Shown piece by piece: positions 1-10,324 of a stretch of DNA of 64,000 nucleotides. The stretch is from Trichoderma breve (lineage: Eukaryota; Ascomycota; Sordariomycetes; Hypocreales; Hypocreaceae): NCBI RefSeq assembly GCF_028502605.1, contig NC_079237.1:1426001-1490000 (forward strand), given 5' to 3'. The position numbers and the translations under genes were made by a program. Position 1 is the first letter of the stretch; the number at the start of each line of letters is the position of its first letter. Below the pieces are notes generated by a model. It was not told the origin of the DNA. It did no database searches and was given only the letters and a program-made list of their open reading frames with translations.

Positions 1-9
1 GTCGTGATC

Positions 10-1112
10 TTATCTCGCATAAGTTCCTCTGGAGATGTAAAAGGTCAGCGAACGAAAAGAATCATTGAGGTTGCTACTAGGATGCTCACCTTTCAATGAC
101 CACAAGGCTCCATATTCTTTCAAGATGTCATCTGCCTCCCGAATACGCTGGCCAAACATTGGATACGCCTCAATGAGCTCCCGACCCATAGCGTGCCACT
201 GTGCATATGGTCCGTTGAAAACAAACCCGAGCTCCGGCAACTCAGGAGGAGTGTTGGATGGCTTTTGCGTCGGGCTGAGCAGGCAAGCGGCTAATTCATC
301 GATTTTCCCGGCGCGAACCGCGGCTACCCAGGAATGTCTTGACCGTCTCTCCGCCAGAGTATAGGCCAGGTCTTCAGGCTTTGACCGCGACTTGACAATA
401 TGATGAGCAAATCGACGCATCATGGTGGTGCATGTCGTGGAGTCTTTGGCGCTCAGCAAATATACGAGTGATCGATTGCTCGTGTTTCCGGTATCGTTCG
501 AGTGGCCGTTGATGTGGCTCACGGAATCAATGCTGACACTTGGATCCCTGTTGGTTAAAGGTAGATCTAGAATGATATGACCATTGGTTCTGCCGTCATC
601 AAAATTGCCGACCGAGACACGCAGCGGCCTATCTTGGGGCCAAGCCATTGCAACTGTTGGCACTCTTAAATTTGGGCTCACAATTTCGAAGTTGAGACTA
701 GGAGGGATGACCGTATGCTTGAGGACAAAGACTGCCTTGATGAGAGCAGCGATGCCGCTCACAGGCCCGGTGTGGCCAAGGCTTTTTGTATTCACAGAGT
801 CGAAAATGACACGGGTCTCTATTTCGTCACGGCTCTTGCCAAAAGTTCTTGTGATAGCTTCAGCCTCATTGGGGTTACCAGCAGCCAATACAGCCATGTG
901 TGCTTCTACATAGCCTGTGTTCCTCAATGCTGTAGCCTGCACGTCTGTAGCAGTCTTGGATGAGCTGTATTTAGGGCGTCTACTAAAGGAGAATCGATGT
1001 TTGTGGTCGTGCCATATTGGTGCAACCCAGAGTTCCTAATAACTGCGTGGACTTTGTTGCCATCTCTCAATGCAGCATGAAGGGGCTGTAGTATCAAGGC
1101 GGCAACTCCCTT
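10..1112 (-). pseudogene. Polyketide synthase relic (KS C-terminus to start of AT)
   Basis: Translation of the minus strand shows, in order, the C-terminal part of a ketosynthase (a VRNSG-like segment near 1050, an EAH motif near 895, then NTKSLGHTGP), the KS-AT linker, and the first part of an acyltransferase domain (LGFVFNG...AQWHAMGREL). This order and the linker fit a fungal highly reducing type I PKS. The copy is broken. A frameshift or small deletion between about 935 and 990 separates the two KS segments. The residues after the catalytic histidine read HMAVL where the family has HGTGT. The AT entry motif has lost its usual QGAQ spelling. The frame leaves PKS homology before a stop at position 10. 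The KS active-site cysteine would lie upstream and is absent; homology stops abruptly near 1112. It cannot encode a working synthase. Confidence 0.8.
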
Positions 1113-1707
1113 GCATATGTATTTATGTATCTATCTGTGCGCTGTCTTTTTCAGCTATTCGCTGACCAACACTCTATAGCCAACACCCAACACCACCAAC
1201 AACATATCCACCAATTCATCAGCTAACAAACCAATCCATTGCGGCTAACAGCGTTTGTGGTGGTGTCGAGGTATAGGGCACTTGCTCTATAGTATACTCC
1301 TCAAAGATGCTGAATTCTTCATCGTAGCTGTTATTTACCAAATCATTAAATTGACTCAGCACGTCATCCATAATGCTGATTTCTGCATCGGCGATGTATG
1401 TACTGATTCATTCGGTAAGGGGGAATACTATCCATTTTGTCTTTGATCTGGTCCAAGCCATTATAGAATGAATTGCAATCTAAATAGTAATCATGGTCGA
1501 TAAAATAGTCATGTTCACAGTGGAAAATATGAGCGGGTTGCAACTCCATTTTATTATAAGAGCGGCACAATAAATGAATCATCCGCAGGTCGTCACCTGA
1601 ATCGAGACATATCGGCCAAAGACACTACACTAAGAAAATAAAGAGCAACTAAAGCTACACCCCATTCTCTTCCTCAAAATCTCCATCTAGCTACTGGTGC
1701 CATTCGC
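1113..1707. other. Intergenic, AT-rich, no gene recognised
   Basis: About 600 bp between the PKS relic and the small secreted protein. Two short opposing open frames (1255-1446 plus, 1364-1582 minus) overlap and show no family signature. The part next to 1708 is the 3' flank of the secreted-protein gene. Confidence 0.5.
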
Positions 1708-2077
1708 TTAGCAGGACCAGTTCTCAGTGACACCACAAGCAAGGTGCTGAGATCCGACAGATCGGCAGTTGGCGTTGAAAGAGTTGTCGTTGTTAAACAG
1801 GGTCAGGCCAGCACCACCGCATCCCTTGAGGTAGTAGGTCACACCGTTAGACAGAGTGAAACGGTTGTCGCAACCGTTGGTGACAGTGTGAGTGCACTCA
1901 GACTGGCCGCTAATCCAGGCAACTGTCAGGTGTTAGTAGACTATATAGAAAACAGAGGGAAATTCAGGAGAGCCGCTTACTGGGAGTGCCGGCAGAGTCA
2001 GTGCCGAGGTTGACAGTGGCCAGGGCGCTCTGGGCCATGAAACCGAAGAGAAGAGTGAAGATAGCGGAGGTCTGCAT
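1708..2077 (-). CDS. Small secreted cysteine-rich protein (103 aa, 6 Cys)
   Basis: Two exons: 1981-2077 and 1708-1922, joined across a 58 nt GT-AG intron (gtaag at 1976-1980, tgacag ending at 1923). The product is 103 residues. Residues 1-20 form a typical signal peptide ending ALA. The mature part of about 83 residues has six cysteines at 42, 50, 67, 85, 95 and 103, the last being the C-terminal residue, which suggests three disulphides. It is small, secreted and has no recognisable enzyme domain, as is common for effector-like or surface-active fungal proteins. I do not recognise a named family, and the spacing is not that of hydrophobins or CFEM. It is intact although it sits between two broken genes. 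The single-frame tracks miss it because each exon is short. Confidence 0.75.
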
Positions 2078-2212
2078 ATTGATTGATGTTGGAACCGAAA
2101 GGTTGGTGTTGAGGAGGTTGTTTGGAATGTTTGTGTGTTGGAGTGAAGAAGTTGTTGGAATGAAGAGATTGTTGGATTGAAGAAGTTGCTTGACTCGGGC
2201 GATGGACGAAGG

Positions 2213-2219
2213 TATTTAT
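2213..2219 (-). promoter_or_regulatory. Candidate TATA box of the secreted Cys-rich protein gene
   Basis: The minus strand reads ATAAATA at 2213-2219, about 136 bp upstream of the ATG at 2077. Position and sequence fit a core promoter element of a strongly expressed secreted protein; no transcript data support it. Confidence 0.4.
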
Positions 2220-3488
2220 GCTTGTCGAGAGACAGCGGCCGGAGTCGTGAGGAAACGGAGAATTGCCTGAATCCTAGAGAAACAATGAATTCCCGTCCGA
2301 TGATGCCGCGGAATGACCCCATTGCAGCTTACTGACAGATTATTCCATGATGGCAAAGCCAACCCAAGCTCACCCTGCCCTAAAAAGATCCGTAATACTT
2401 TGTCTATTTGCCCAACAATCAGATACTATTCCTGAAGCAGTATCAAAATGTCATCAACTGCAATTATACACAGACCTAGATGTAACCCTTGATCAGTAAG
2501 CTGACAATCTTTTGTAGGGAACCACTAGTTAGAAATATCGAATTGCCAAGTCTAAATTGCAATTTTCAATGTTATGTTAAGAATATTTCAGACACAGATC
2601 TCCAAATCCTATGCCGTGGAATAGGGAGATTTAGATGTTAACGGAGGCGAGCCCAGTGAATCACGATATAATTTAAACTTTACAAAGACCATTACACGAG
2701 GTAGACGTTAATGTGCCCTAAAGGTAGACTGGGGTTGTTGATGAATCCGAGGTTGTGGTTTGATGTTGGGTGGTAACGATACACTCGTGAAGCCAGGGCC
2801 TGTAGGAGTTTATTGCCAGATCGGGTATGCTTGACGTAGGCCGCTTCCAGTTCACGGGTAACTTGACTCGAACTTGGTCTTTATTGGCTACCGTAATTCC
2901 TCGGAAAATTGGACTATGCGTATCCCCAGAATTAATCCCGGTTTTGATCAGGAAAACACAGGGATCGGAAAATAGATATATACTACATAGGGATAATAAT
3001 AGTAATGTTACAACAAGCTTATGTAGCATGGTAGTATGTGCTTATTTTTTGCCTTTTCATGTGCTAATTATTTGTCTATATGGTATTTATTTGTCGATAT
3101 GCCAACTACCGACTAGGTACCTATTTGTCGATCCTCGCTTACATGTATTTGACAAACCTCTTGGCAACCTAGCTACATAGCATTGGGTATTGAAAACTCA
3201 AACCAACGGCCTGTTTTGATAGCGAGATTCAAAAGCTGTAGCTACGATAATTTCGAACAGCAAAAAAATAAATTGTAAAAGACGTATGAGTTACTGGAGC
3301 TGCTATCCTAGCCCTGAAAGCTTCAACTGACTTGTCCTAGTCGGAGATCCATGGATATTACAGGTGATTAACATCGGGCCGTCGGGTCTTTAGATCAACT
3401 AAAACAACGGAGTACATCCGGGCCATCGAAGCCGGTCTCCGCCCATCAGCCCGGCAGTCATCAATACATGTATTTAACCCCTTTGTAT
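2220..3488. other. AT-rich intergenic stretch, no gene seen
   Basis: About 1.3 kb of AT-rich sequence upstream of the secreted-protein gene. Open frames at 2718-3029 (minus) and 2827-3180 (plus) overlap one another and carry no recognisable domain. It is probably promoter plus eroded sequence. Confidence 0.4.
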
Positions 3489-3489
3489 C

Positions 3490-3741
3490 TAACTAACCTC
3501 AGTTTGGAAGGCCGAAAAAACAAATACCGGCTGGCGGGCAATCAGGTATCGCACCACAATTGCCACTCCTCCACCACTCTCCAACCCGGAGGTGTACAAC
3601 GCCGGGATCGGGACCTTCAAAGCCACGGAACCAGCACGAGAGTGCGTACGATTCCGAGACAACCCGGATATAAGTGAGATTCTATTGTCATTCACGGCAT
3701 TAAGAGAAGATCCGGATCCCTCAAAAGGAGCCTACACATGA
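3490..3741 (+). other. Short open frame without ATG, possible exon or gene relic
   Basis: A stop-free plus-strand frame of about 80 codons runs from just after a TAA near 3490 to a TGA near 3739. Its translation is protein-like (for example RFRDNPDISEILLSF and REDPDPSKGAYT) rather than low complexity. It has no in-frame ATG at its start and I recognise no family. Given the PKS and chitinase relics on either side, it may be the tail of another decayed gene. Confidence 0.2.
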
Positions 3742-3948
3742 GTGGACTGTCGTAGAACCAGCAGCAATCAGGTGCCGGGCCCGTAAGGAAACAGGTGGCC
3801 TCATGGCTGAAAGATTATATATTATTCTCGTAGTGTGCATGTATGTACAGTGCTTGTAATCTGTTCCAACAAAGATCGGGTAACGCTTCATCTAATACAA
3901 TTCCAGTAGCTTGGCAGTATAAGACAATTGCGTTCGGAGTTCTAAGCC

Positions 3949-4790
3949 TCAAAGGAGGTCATCGGAATTCGCGGTAGGGATGGAGTCGGGCAGCGTACCC
4001 GACGAGTAGCACAATTTTTGACCAGGCACAAGCGTTTTGCGCAAATTGGCTTGTGGGTTGAACTTGGCTACATCAATCCGGCTATTACTACATCGCTTTG
4101 CCACAGCATCACAGCCATCGTTTGATACGACAGTCGTTGTTTGACGGGTGGCTCCGACGCTCAGTCGTGATTTGCCCCAAATATGAGCTGGTGTACTTGG
4201 TCCTCCAGAAATAGAGGTGTCGTTTGAGGAGTCGATCTTGCTAGAGACTTGCAGATCAACTTTCATCCAAGCTTAGTTGATACTCGCCATAGAGGCACGC
4301 TACCCGTCCGCCCAGGCATTGACGGCGTCTTTGACAGATGGTAGGTTTTCTAAGCTGCTCGCAATAACTCCTTAGCATAATCTGCCCCACGGCCGCCTTC
4401 ATTGTAGAGCTGGACAACAGTAGACATAGAAGTAGGATTCTGCTTTGCCTGCTTTGAAAAGCTACTCAGGCATGTTGCTCAACTTCGGCGCCGGAGAAAA
4501 TGTCAATGACCGAGCACTGGGAGTAGCCAAAAATCATAGTATAGCAGCGCCGAGAGAATGAAAGATCTAATTTCCGGTCGACAAGACATCTTTTATAATG
4601 AAGCTTTTATCCGGAATGTCTTGGCAGGAGGGAGGATGTGGCTAAACGGCTTCAGGTGACGTTCGTTCTGCTGACGCACACCATTCAGCAAGGCTCGCAT
4701 CTCTGCCAGGGTTTGATCGGGTCAGGACGTTGGAGGGAGGGCCAAAGTCATTTTGCGCAATAACATTACCCTAGATAAAGAGAGTATGGG
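3949..4790 (-). pseudogene. Relic of a subgroup C (LysM-containing) GH18 chitinase N-terminal region
   Basis: Reading the minus strand from about 4790 down, pieces in different frames match the order of the N-terminal half of long fungal chitinases. There is an early segment with VIAQNDFGPPSNVL (near 4765), then YSQCSVIDIFSG (near 4520), then STVVQLYNEGGRGADYA (near 4420), then NLPSVKDAVNAWADG (near 4330). Last comes a LysM-like segment with CDAVAKRC and LVPGQKLCYSSGTLPDSIP (4100-3960). Frame changes and in-frame stops (near 4470, 4375 and 4310-4270) separate them. The LysM segment is the longest intact frame (3949-4266). The GH18 catalytic domain expected downstream, below 3949, is absent, so the copy is both frameshifted and 3'-truncated. 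The assignment rests on motif order recalled for the family. Confidence 0.6.
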
Positions 4791-5548
4791 TGAACAAGCA
4801 GTGCAAAGACAAGATCATTGTCATGTCCAAAGCTAGGCAAATACCTAGTAAGAGAGCTGATAATCTTCACTAAGAGTGTTTTATTTTATTTTTTTTATTT
4901 TGTAAAAAAAGTAAAAAGCTTGTAGATAACACTTTTAAAGAAAGGAAACAAAGAAAAGAATTGTTGGCTCGGTTTGGCTCGCGGATTCATACACGCTGGA
5001 AACATTGAACTGATGTTTCCTCCATCTAACGGACATAATGCCGATGGCTTAGACCAAATCATACCGGCCCATCCATTGCATTGACAACCACAGACCAGGA
5101 ATATTTCTCACCATGGATCCATGTATGTATGCCGGATCATCGGTGTTTGGCAGATTCGCTCAGGAGGCTGTGATCCTTGTCCGGTTGTGCTCCGTCGAGG
5201 CAAACATCAGCTGCATGCGCGAAGTAACGGCACCCATCGGCCCCATGTTGAACCGTAACCGGCGTCTTGGATTGCTCCGATGCAGGCATCGCTGAAGAGT
5301 CCACTTGTACCTTTACATAGATATTTACCCTCCATTTGACCCTTGTGCCTGATCCATCAGGTATCTTGGCATTCTCTAGCGGCCGAAGGAGTCCATCCAC
5401 GTCTCAATCTTACCAACAACGGCCAACAGCGTTTATTAAACGCTCTAGAATGTCTAGGACGAGGCGTAAAGAAAAATAACTCTCAGTCAATTGAACCACT
5501 TGCATAGCAGCCAAGGTCACATTTCAGATAATATATCACGAGAGTTTA
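4791..5548. other. Low-complexity and unassigned sequence
   Basis: Contains an A/T run near 4880-4915 and two opposing open frames (5113-5295 plus, 5137-5400 minus) with no recognisable motif. No gene can be supported. Confidence 0.4.
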
Positions 5549-5833
5549 ATGCTTTTGCTCAGACTAACAAGTGTAGGACAAAGCTCGTATCATCTTCATC
5601 TCGGCGTATTACCCGGTATCCAAGAGACGGCAATTAATGTGTATAGCAAGTTTATCGCAAGCAATCAGAAAAGGTTATTCGACCCTCTTCCATATAAGTT
5701 CTTGGAGGACGCAAAAGACGAACTCAACGACTTTATCAGCCGCGTCTCAGACGAGGTGTCAAAGCAGCATCGACCAAGAAAAACGACGGCACCAAAGAGC
5801 AGTGGCACATTATTCTACACTCCTGATAAATGA
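5549..5833 (+). CDS. Doubtful 94-codon ORF
   Basis: Begins with a genuine ATG and encodes 94 residues. The central part (residues 28-75) is charged and helix-like, for example NVYSKFIASNQKRLF and FLEDAKDELNDFISRVSDEV, so it looks more protein-like than chance frames nearby. Its 3' end overlaps the last 24 bases of the convergent 2EXR gene. I recognise no family. It could be a short gene, a terminal exon of an eroded gene, or chance. Confidence 0.2.
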   Translation: MLLLRLTSVGQSSYHLHLGVLPGIQETAINVYSKFIASNQKRLFDPLPYKFLEDAKDELNDFISRVSDEVSKQHRPRKTTAPKSSGTLFYTPDK

Positions 5834-6502
5834 AAGACTCATATGAGTATCATCAATTGCAAGCTCAATCTCTTCCTTAAGATTCTTTATATCCTGTATC
5901 TTTCCTTCACCATCCCACGAATGATATGTGCCCCAATCAGACACCGCCCAAAGCTGATAGCCATTCAAGATTAGTCCACTAGTGTTGTCGATGAATTTAA
6001 TGTTCTCCCTAGGGCATTCTCCCCAGTAGCGCTCTTCAAATAAGTATGCCCACACCAGGACTGAATTGTCTATTGAGACATGAAGTTCTTGAAGGGCAGG
6101 AAAATCTCTGAGGTCATTGATGTCCCAATTGCCGAATGCCTCGTATGACGACCAACCGCGCTTAGCAGTAATCCTAAGCCGCTGTATGTCCAGCTTATGC
6201 GATTCAAGATCTTTTAGATACAAGTCTTGCAGACAGATCATGTCTGTCTCAAAGTTGACCCAGACATAACGTGGCTGAGAACCGATTGTAAAGGCCCGAT
6301 GATACGGCGCATGTTGTCGAGACTCACGGCAGACTTGCATCACCAGTGGGCATGGCGCTGATGTGACTATATGCACAATTTCTACAGCTTCCGAGTGGTT
6401 CGTCTTCCAGCGCACATGAACGAGCCGCGGATGAGCTGCCAGACTCCAGATATGAGCGCGAAGCTCTTGCGGAAGGAGCGGAAATAGATGAAAATTGGAC
6501 AT
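5810..6502 (-). CDS. 2EXR domain protein
   Basis: Intronless, 230 residues, starting at a clear ATG (6502). The N-terminus FHLFPLLPQELRAHIWSLA is the signature of the 2EXR domain, an F-box-like family much expanded in filamentous ascomycetes. The conserved LVMQVCRESR segment (residues about 53-62) follows, as usual for the family. The rest is tryptophan- and aromatic-rich with no catalytic motif. Cellular role is unknown for the family; the N-terminal resemblance to F-box motifs has led to suggestions of protein-protein interaction. It lies alone between relic sequence and a doubtful ORF. A second protein of related type is at 50414-51946. Confidence 0.85.
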   Translation of the reverse strand: MSNFHLFPLLPQELRAHIWSLAAHPRLVHVRWKTNHSEAVEIVHIVTSAPCPLVMQVCRESRQHAPYHRAFTIGSQPRYVWVNFETDMICLQDLYLKDLESHKLDIQRLRITAKRGWSSYEAFGNWDINDLRDFPALQELHVSIDNSVLVWAYLFEERYWGECPRENIKFIDNTSGLILNGYQLWAVSDWGTYHSWDGEGKIQDIKNLKEEIELAIDDTHMSLSFIRSVE

Positions 6503-7445
6503 TGTTGCGATGAGATTCTCTCCCTTTGGCTCGGCTTCACATGGTTGGCTTTATGCTCAGGCCGGTTCCATAAAACGGAGCTGGAAGAAATGCCGAAATT
6601 GCGATGGGACGAGAAGAATGGTGAAGACGGAGAAAAATTAGAAAAGAGAGAGAAACGGAAAACACAAGACCAAAGAACAGCCGGTCATGAGTCAAGAATT
6701 CTATCGTGAAATGCATGTTGGTTGCAAGCGTTGTCGAAGGATGAGCCTTGATCCCTGACTCTAGCCGCCACTTGCCCTTGTCGACATCGGAACTATTGTA
6801 GCTAGCCCCAGGACTTTAAATACAACCTTACAACCTAACCTAACTTGAAGGTTACTACTTCAATTGCCATCGCCATCTGGACCTGATTCCCCTGGAGAGC
6901 TCTCTATGCTATTAAGAGCACAAGTCGTCTTCGCTAGGATAAAAAAGGAAAGTTGTGTTGTTGATTTTAACAGCCCATCCGAAACTCGACGGCCAACAAC
7001 ATTTACCCCCTGGCAAGCTGAGGCGCCACGTACCAATACAGCCAACATCCGACTCACATCGGGTTTAAAGAAAATCCTTTCGAACTCATGCACACGAATA
7101 ATCGTAGCTTTACAAGTTTCGGAAATTGCCCTCTTTATGCGGTCTAGTTGACTCTTGCGCTCACTCGGAACAAATACTTCCAAGTACCTCCCAGAATCTA
7201 TGCATCTCTTAGAACACATACTGCTACATAATGTTTTTTTGAGGTGAAATGATTCACAAGACTTCAGTCACAGACTCGCTCCCTCTTTGATCCCTTTTTA
7301 TGACTGTACAGCGCCTCTGAGACAGTCATTCGCCCAAAGTCATTATTCCACCTCGTGTTCTTCAACACAGCTGACCCTCTTCATCAACCTGCTTAGCTCC
7401 ATCATATCACCGCTTTTCAAGTCTCATAACTTCCACTCATTCGTC
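6503..7445. other. Upstream region of the WSC gene with one doubtful ORF
   Basis: About 940 bp between divergent genes. A 119-codon minus-strand ORF with a real ATG lies at 6860-7219; its first half is charged and helix-like, but an overlapping plus-strand frame is nearly as long and no family is recognised. The part nearest 7446 is the promoter and leader of the WSC gene. Confidence 0.4.
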
Positions 7446-8297
7446 ATGCTGGTCTCATCTTCTCAGCGCTTCCTGGTCCTGGCCTTCGTTGTTCGTCTCT
7501 GCGGAGCCGGTCCAACGCCTCAGCTGCAATGGGATCCAGACACAATCTCCAGCTGTATGGAATGGTTCGACAATGCCGGCGAAGACACTTGTGAATATAT
7601 CAGGGACATGTTCAAAATCAGCCCAGAGGACTTCCACACATGGAATCCATCTGTCGGCTTAGACTGCAAGCCTTGGAATTTTCAGTCATATTGTATCCTG
7701 ACCAAGGAGAGATGGGCCTCTTTTACAAGCACCAAAAGTGTTTCCATGTCAAAAACTACCTCCCCCTCCACCTCCACGAGTGTGTCTACTCACGTTCCTT
7801 CTCCGACGGCTTGGGAAGCTCTGGGCTGCTACACTGATGATGTCCCAGATTTGCCAGTCCTAGAGTATAAATACTCCAAGGATGGTGGCGATCCGGCTCT
7901 CAAAATCTCAAGCTGCCAGTCGACATGCTGGGCCGCCTCTCGCAAACGCGACGTCCTCTATGCTGGTGTCAAGGAAGGCAACCAATGCTGGTGCGGTAGC
8001 TTCGTCGGAGGAGAGACGTCTCGAAATCAGACTGATTGCAACCTCCCATGCAGCGGTGACAAGACGCAGATCTGTGGCGGCAAGGGATACATTAATGTCT
8101 TCGCTCCTATAACCACTAGCCAGCCCAGCTTTCCTACCATAACGAGTCCCAGTACCACAGCTACAACGGCGAAGAGTTCTTCTACTTTTACGAGTACAAC
8201 GTCAACTGCTACAAGCACTCTGGGGGCCGTTGTCAACACAGCCACTCCTGACTCTGGAGCTATTAGATTTCGTCCCATGTTTCAAGTATTTAATTAG
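7446..8297 (+). CDS. Secreted LysM-like and WSC domain protein
   Basis: Intronless, 283 residues from the ATG at 7446, chosen because it is directly followed by a signal peptide (residues 1-20). The frame is open further upstream, but that part reads like untranslated leader. Residues about 28-85 form a LysM-like unit (CMEWFDNAGEDTCEYI, then FHTWNPSVG). A Ser/Thr-rich linker (86-122) follows. Residues about 125-220 are a WSC domain starting ALGCYTDD with the usual CWCG and C-x-GDKTQICGG motifs. The Ser/Thr-rich tail (221-283) should be heavily O-glycosylated. There is no obvious transmembrane helix or GPI signal, so it is probably secreted or wall-associated. LysM and WSC domains both bind carbohydrate, which suggests wall or chitin/glucan binding; that role is inferred. 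Confidence 0.8.
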   Translation: MLVSSSQRFLVLAFVVRLCGAGPTPQLQWDPDTISSCMEWFDNAGEDTCEYIRDMFKISPEDFHTWNPSVGLDCKPWNFQSYCILTKERWASFTSTKSVSMSKTTSPSTSTSVSTHVPSPTAWEALGCYTDDVPDLPVLEYKYSKDGGDPALKISSCQSTCWAASRKRDVLYAGVKEGNQCWCGSFVGGETSRNQTDCNLPCSGDKTQICGGKGYINVFAPITTSQPSFPTITSPSTTATTAKSSSTFTSTTSTATSTLGAVVNTATPDSGAIRFRPMFQVFN

Positions 8298-8755
8298 AGA
8301 TATGATGCAAAATATTCTATAGATAATGGAGCAATGTCACATTTTTCGTAAATAGAGCAAATCTGTATTCCACGTGGGCTTCTGGCTCGACACGATCAAT
8401 AACACATAAGAGATGTCATCTCTATTAGTGACGGAAGCAAGACCATAACCATAATGGTGAAATTGACACCAACACACTGGCTTCACACATACGCAAATCA
8501 AGATTCAAGAACAGTAGCCGCCCTCTCATGCAAATCATAAAATATCTTCGACGTCAGGTTTCATATTGTACATCCAACCGCCTCCCAACCAAAGCGGTGC
8601 CCCACGTCTTCTATTATACATTTCATCTCTTTTTGCATCATTTCAAAACAGCACCCTTGTCCCACCATCAAACACCCAAACGTATGTAGACATGGACGAC
8701 ATATACATCACCCCCGTTCTATGCTTATTTTTCTTTCCCTCAAAGTCTCCTCGTT
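8298..8755. other. Convergent 3' flanks of the WSC and RSM24 genes
   Basis: About 460 bp between two stop codons. It contains a CACGTG at 8371-8376 but no gene; it presumably holds both 3' untranslated regions. Confidence 0.5.
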
Positions 8756-9995
8756 TTACCTCCTCAATCTAGCTGCTCCTCCAGATGCCTTGCCCATCCT
8801 TGGTACTGCTGCCGCCAGCTCCGCAACCCTCTCCTTCTCTTGCTCTTCTGCCAACTTCTGCATCAAGAAGTTGTCAATCAGCTTCTGTCCCTCCACCAAC
8901 AGTCCCTCCTCGGCCTTCTTGGCGTCGGCAATCGCCGCCTTCTGGCGGTACTCAGCCAGCTCCTTCTTCCTCTCCTCCGTAAGCCGCCACTCTTTGGGGA
9001 ACCGAGGCTTTGGCTCGATCTTGTGATGCCGCAAGTCGAGGGGTATGTCCGCAAAAGTGTCCTTGGGGTCCTTGGCCGCCGTAATCAGGTCATTGACCAG
9101 GTTGACCAGGTACTGCTTGTTCTGCGCCTGGTGTTCAAAGCTCTCGCAGCTCATCTTGACGAGTTCCGTCTCTGGGTTGTATCGTGGGCCAGCAAGCTTC
9201 TTCAGCTTCTCGGTCTGGACGGGCGTGAGTTTCAGGTCGTCGGGGGCAAACTGCACCACCACTTTCTTCTCGGCGGGGTGAGATTCTCCCATGTATGTCG
9301 TGTACCTCCATCTAAGCACCTGCTTCTCTGTAGGGGGAACGAATGGCTTGGCGAATTCTTCAATGTCAAGTGTCAGCAAAGATATGAAGCGCGAGCAAAT
9401 TCAGGGCAAAGGCCCACTTACTGGCAAGAAGAGGCATCTCCCAGATTGCCAATCGAGCATAATGTCTCATATCTCGTATCTCGTCAAGCTTGCCGTGTGC
9501 CATGGACGTAATGTCGTCCTCGTCAAACTCATCGTGCTCCTCGGTGTTGGTCTCGGGGTCCTCTTCGTCAAACCAGAAAGATGACTTGTTCGGCTTCTCG
9601 CCAGCATCGTCTCTGAAAAGATCCTCTTCCAGCGCTCTGTCCTCTGAAGCCCAGCCCGGAGTCTCCCGCAGTGTTGCCTCAAGGTACTCGTCCACGCTCG
9701 TGTAGCCGTTGTTCTTGGCAAGCTCGTCCAGCTGCCTCAAGCTCTCAGGGGTGACGCTCTCCAGGAAAGCCTTGTTCATCAACTTCAGATCCAGCGTCTT
9801 ATACGCATCACCATCGCCATCCTCTCCTTCTTGACCGGCCTTTTCGTCTGCCAAGCGTCGTGGAGTTGTCGCAAATGCTCGGCTTAATGTCGGAGCGTGC
9901 CAGGCAATTGGCTGTGTTCGAGGCATCCGAGGCACTCGAAGAGCCTGCCGGCAGGCCAAGATGCACAGCCTTCCGGCGCTCGATGCTGAAGCCAT
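8756..9995 (-). CDS. RSM24: Mitochondrial small-subunit ribosomal protein mS35
   Basis: Two exons (9422-9995 and 8756-9357) joined over a 64 nt GT-AG intron give 391 residues. The start at 9995 is the first ATG giving an arginine-rich, serine-rich N-terminus ending near AFATTPRR, a typical mitochondrial presequence of about 48 residues. The body carries the Rsm24/mS35 features: an acidic middle region, the conserved ARLAIWEMP segment at the splice junction, and FVPPTEKQVLRWRYTTYMGESHPAEKK cut by no stop just after it. It is a structural protein of the mitoribosome small subunit in the matrix. The gene is divergent from ALG13 with 329 bp between start codons. Nothing looks aberrant; family assignment is from motif recognition. 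Confidence 0.88.
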
Positions 9996-10324
9996 GCCGA
10001 GTTGAATCGAATTCGCAATGCCCGCCCCAGGGTATCGTTTCGTTGCGCGGGATGCGGGACTACAACATATGGATCTCAAATTTTTGGTGGGATGACAATC
10101 GCGGCCGAGATTCTCCCGGTCCACTTCTCATTGGCGACTCACCAAGGCAAATACTCGGCTAATCGACATTCACCGCAGCTCTTTTGGAGGAAGCGCAGCA
10201 GGGTACATATCGCATGTACCTTTTGGTACACCTTGGTGGACTGAACTTATAAGAGCTCTGGTGATCCAAATCAAACTCAATTCCATTCCTCCTCATCTAT
10301 GGCCATTATCGCCTCAGTTTCGAA
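9996..10324. promoter_or_regulatory. Shared divergent promoter RSM24/ALG13
   Basis: 329 bp separate the two start codons, so both core promoters and leaders must lie here. No clear TATA box or known factor site was identified. Confidence 0.5.

Noticed and set aside
8371..8376. CACGTG between the WSC and RSM24 genes
   Set aside because: It lies between two stop codons, not in a promoter; one such 6-mer is expected by chance every few kilobases.
8840..9511. 223-codon plus-strand frame opposite RSM24
   Set aside because: Antisense shadow of the RSM24 coding sequence.
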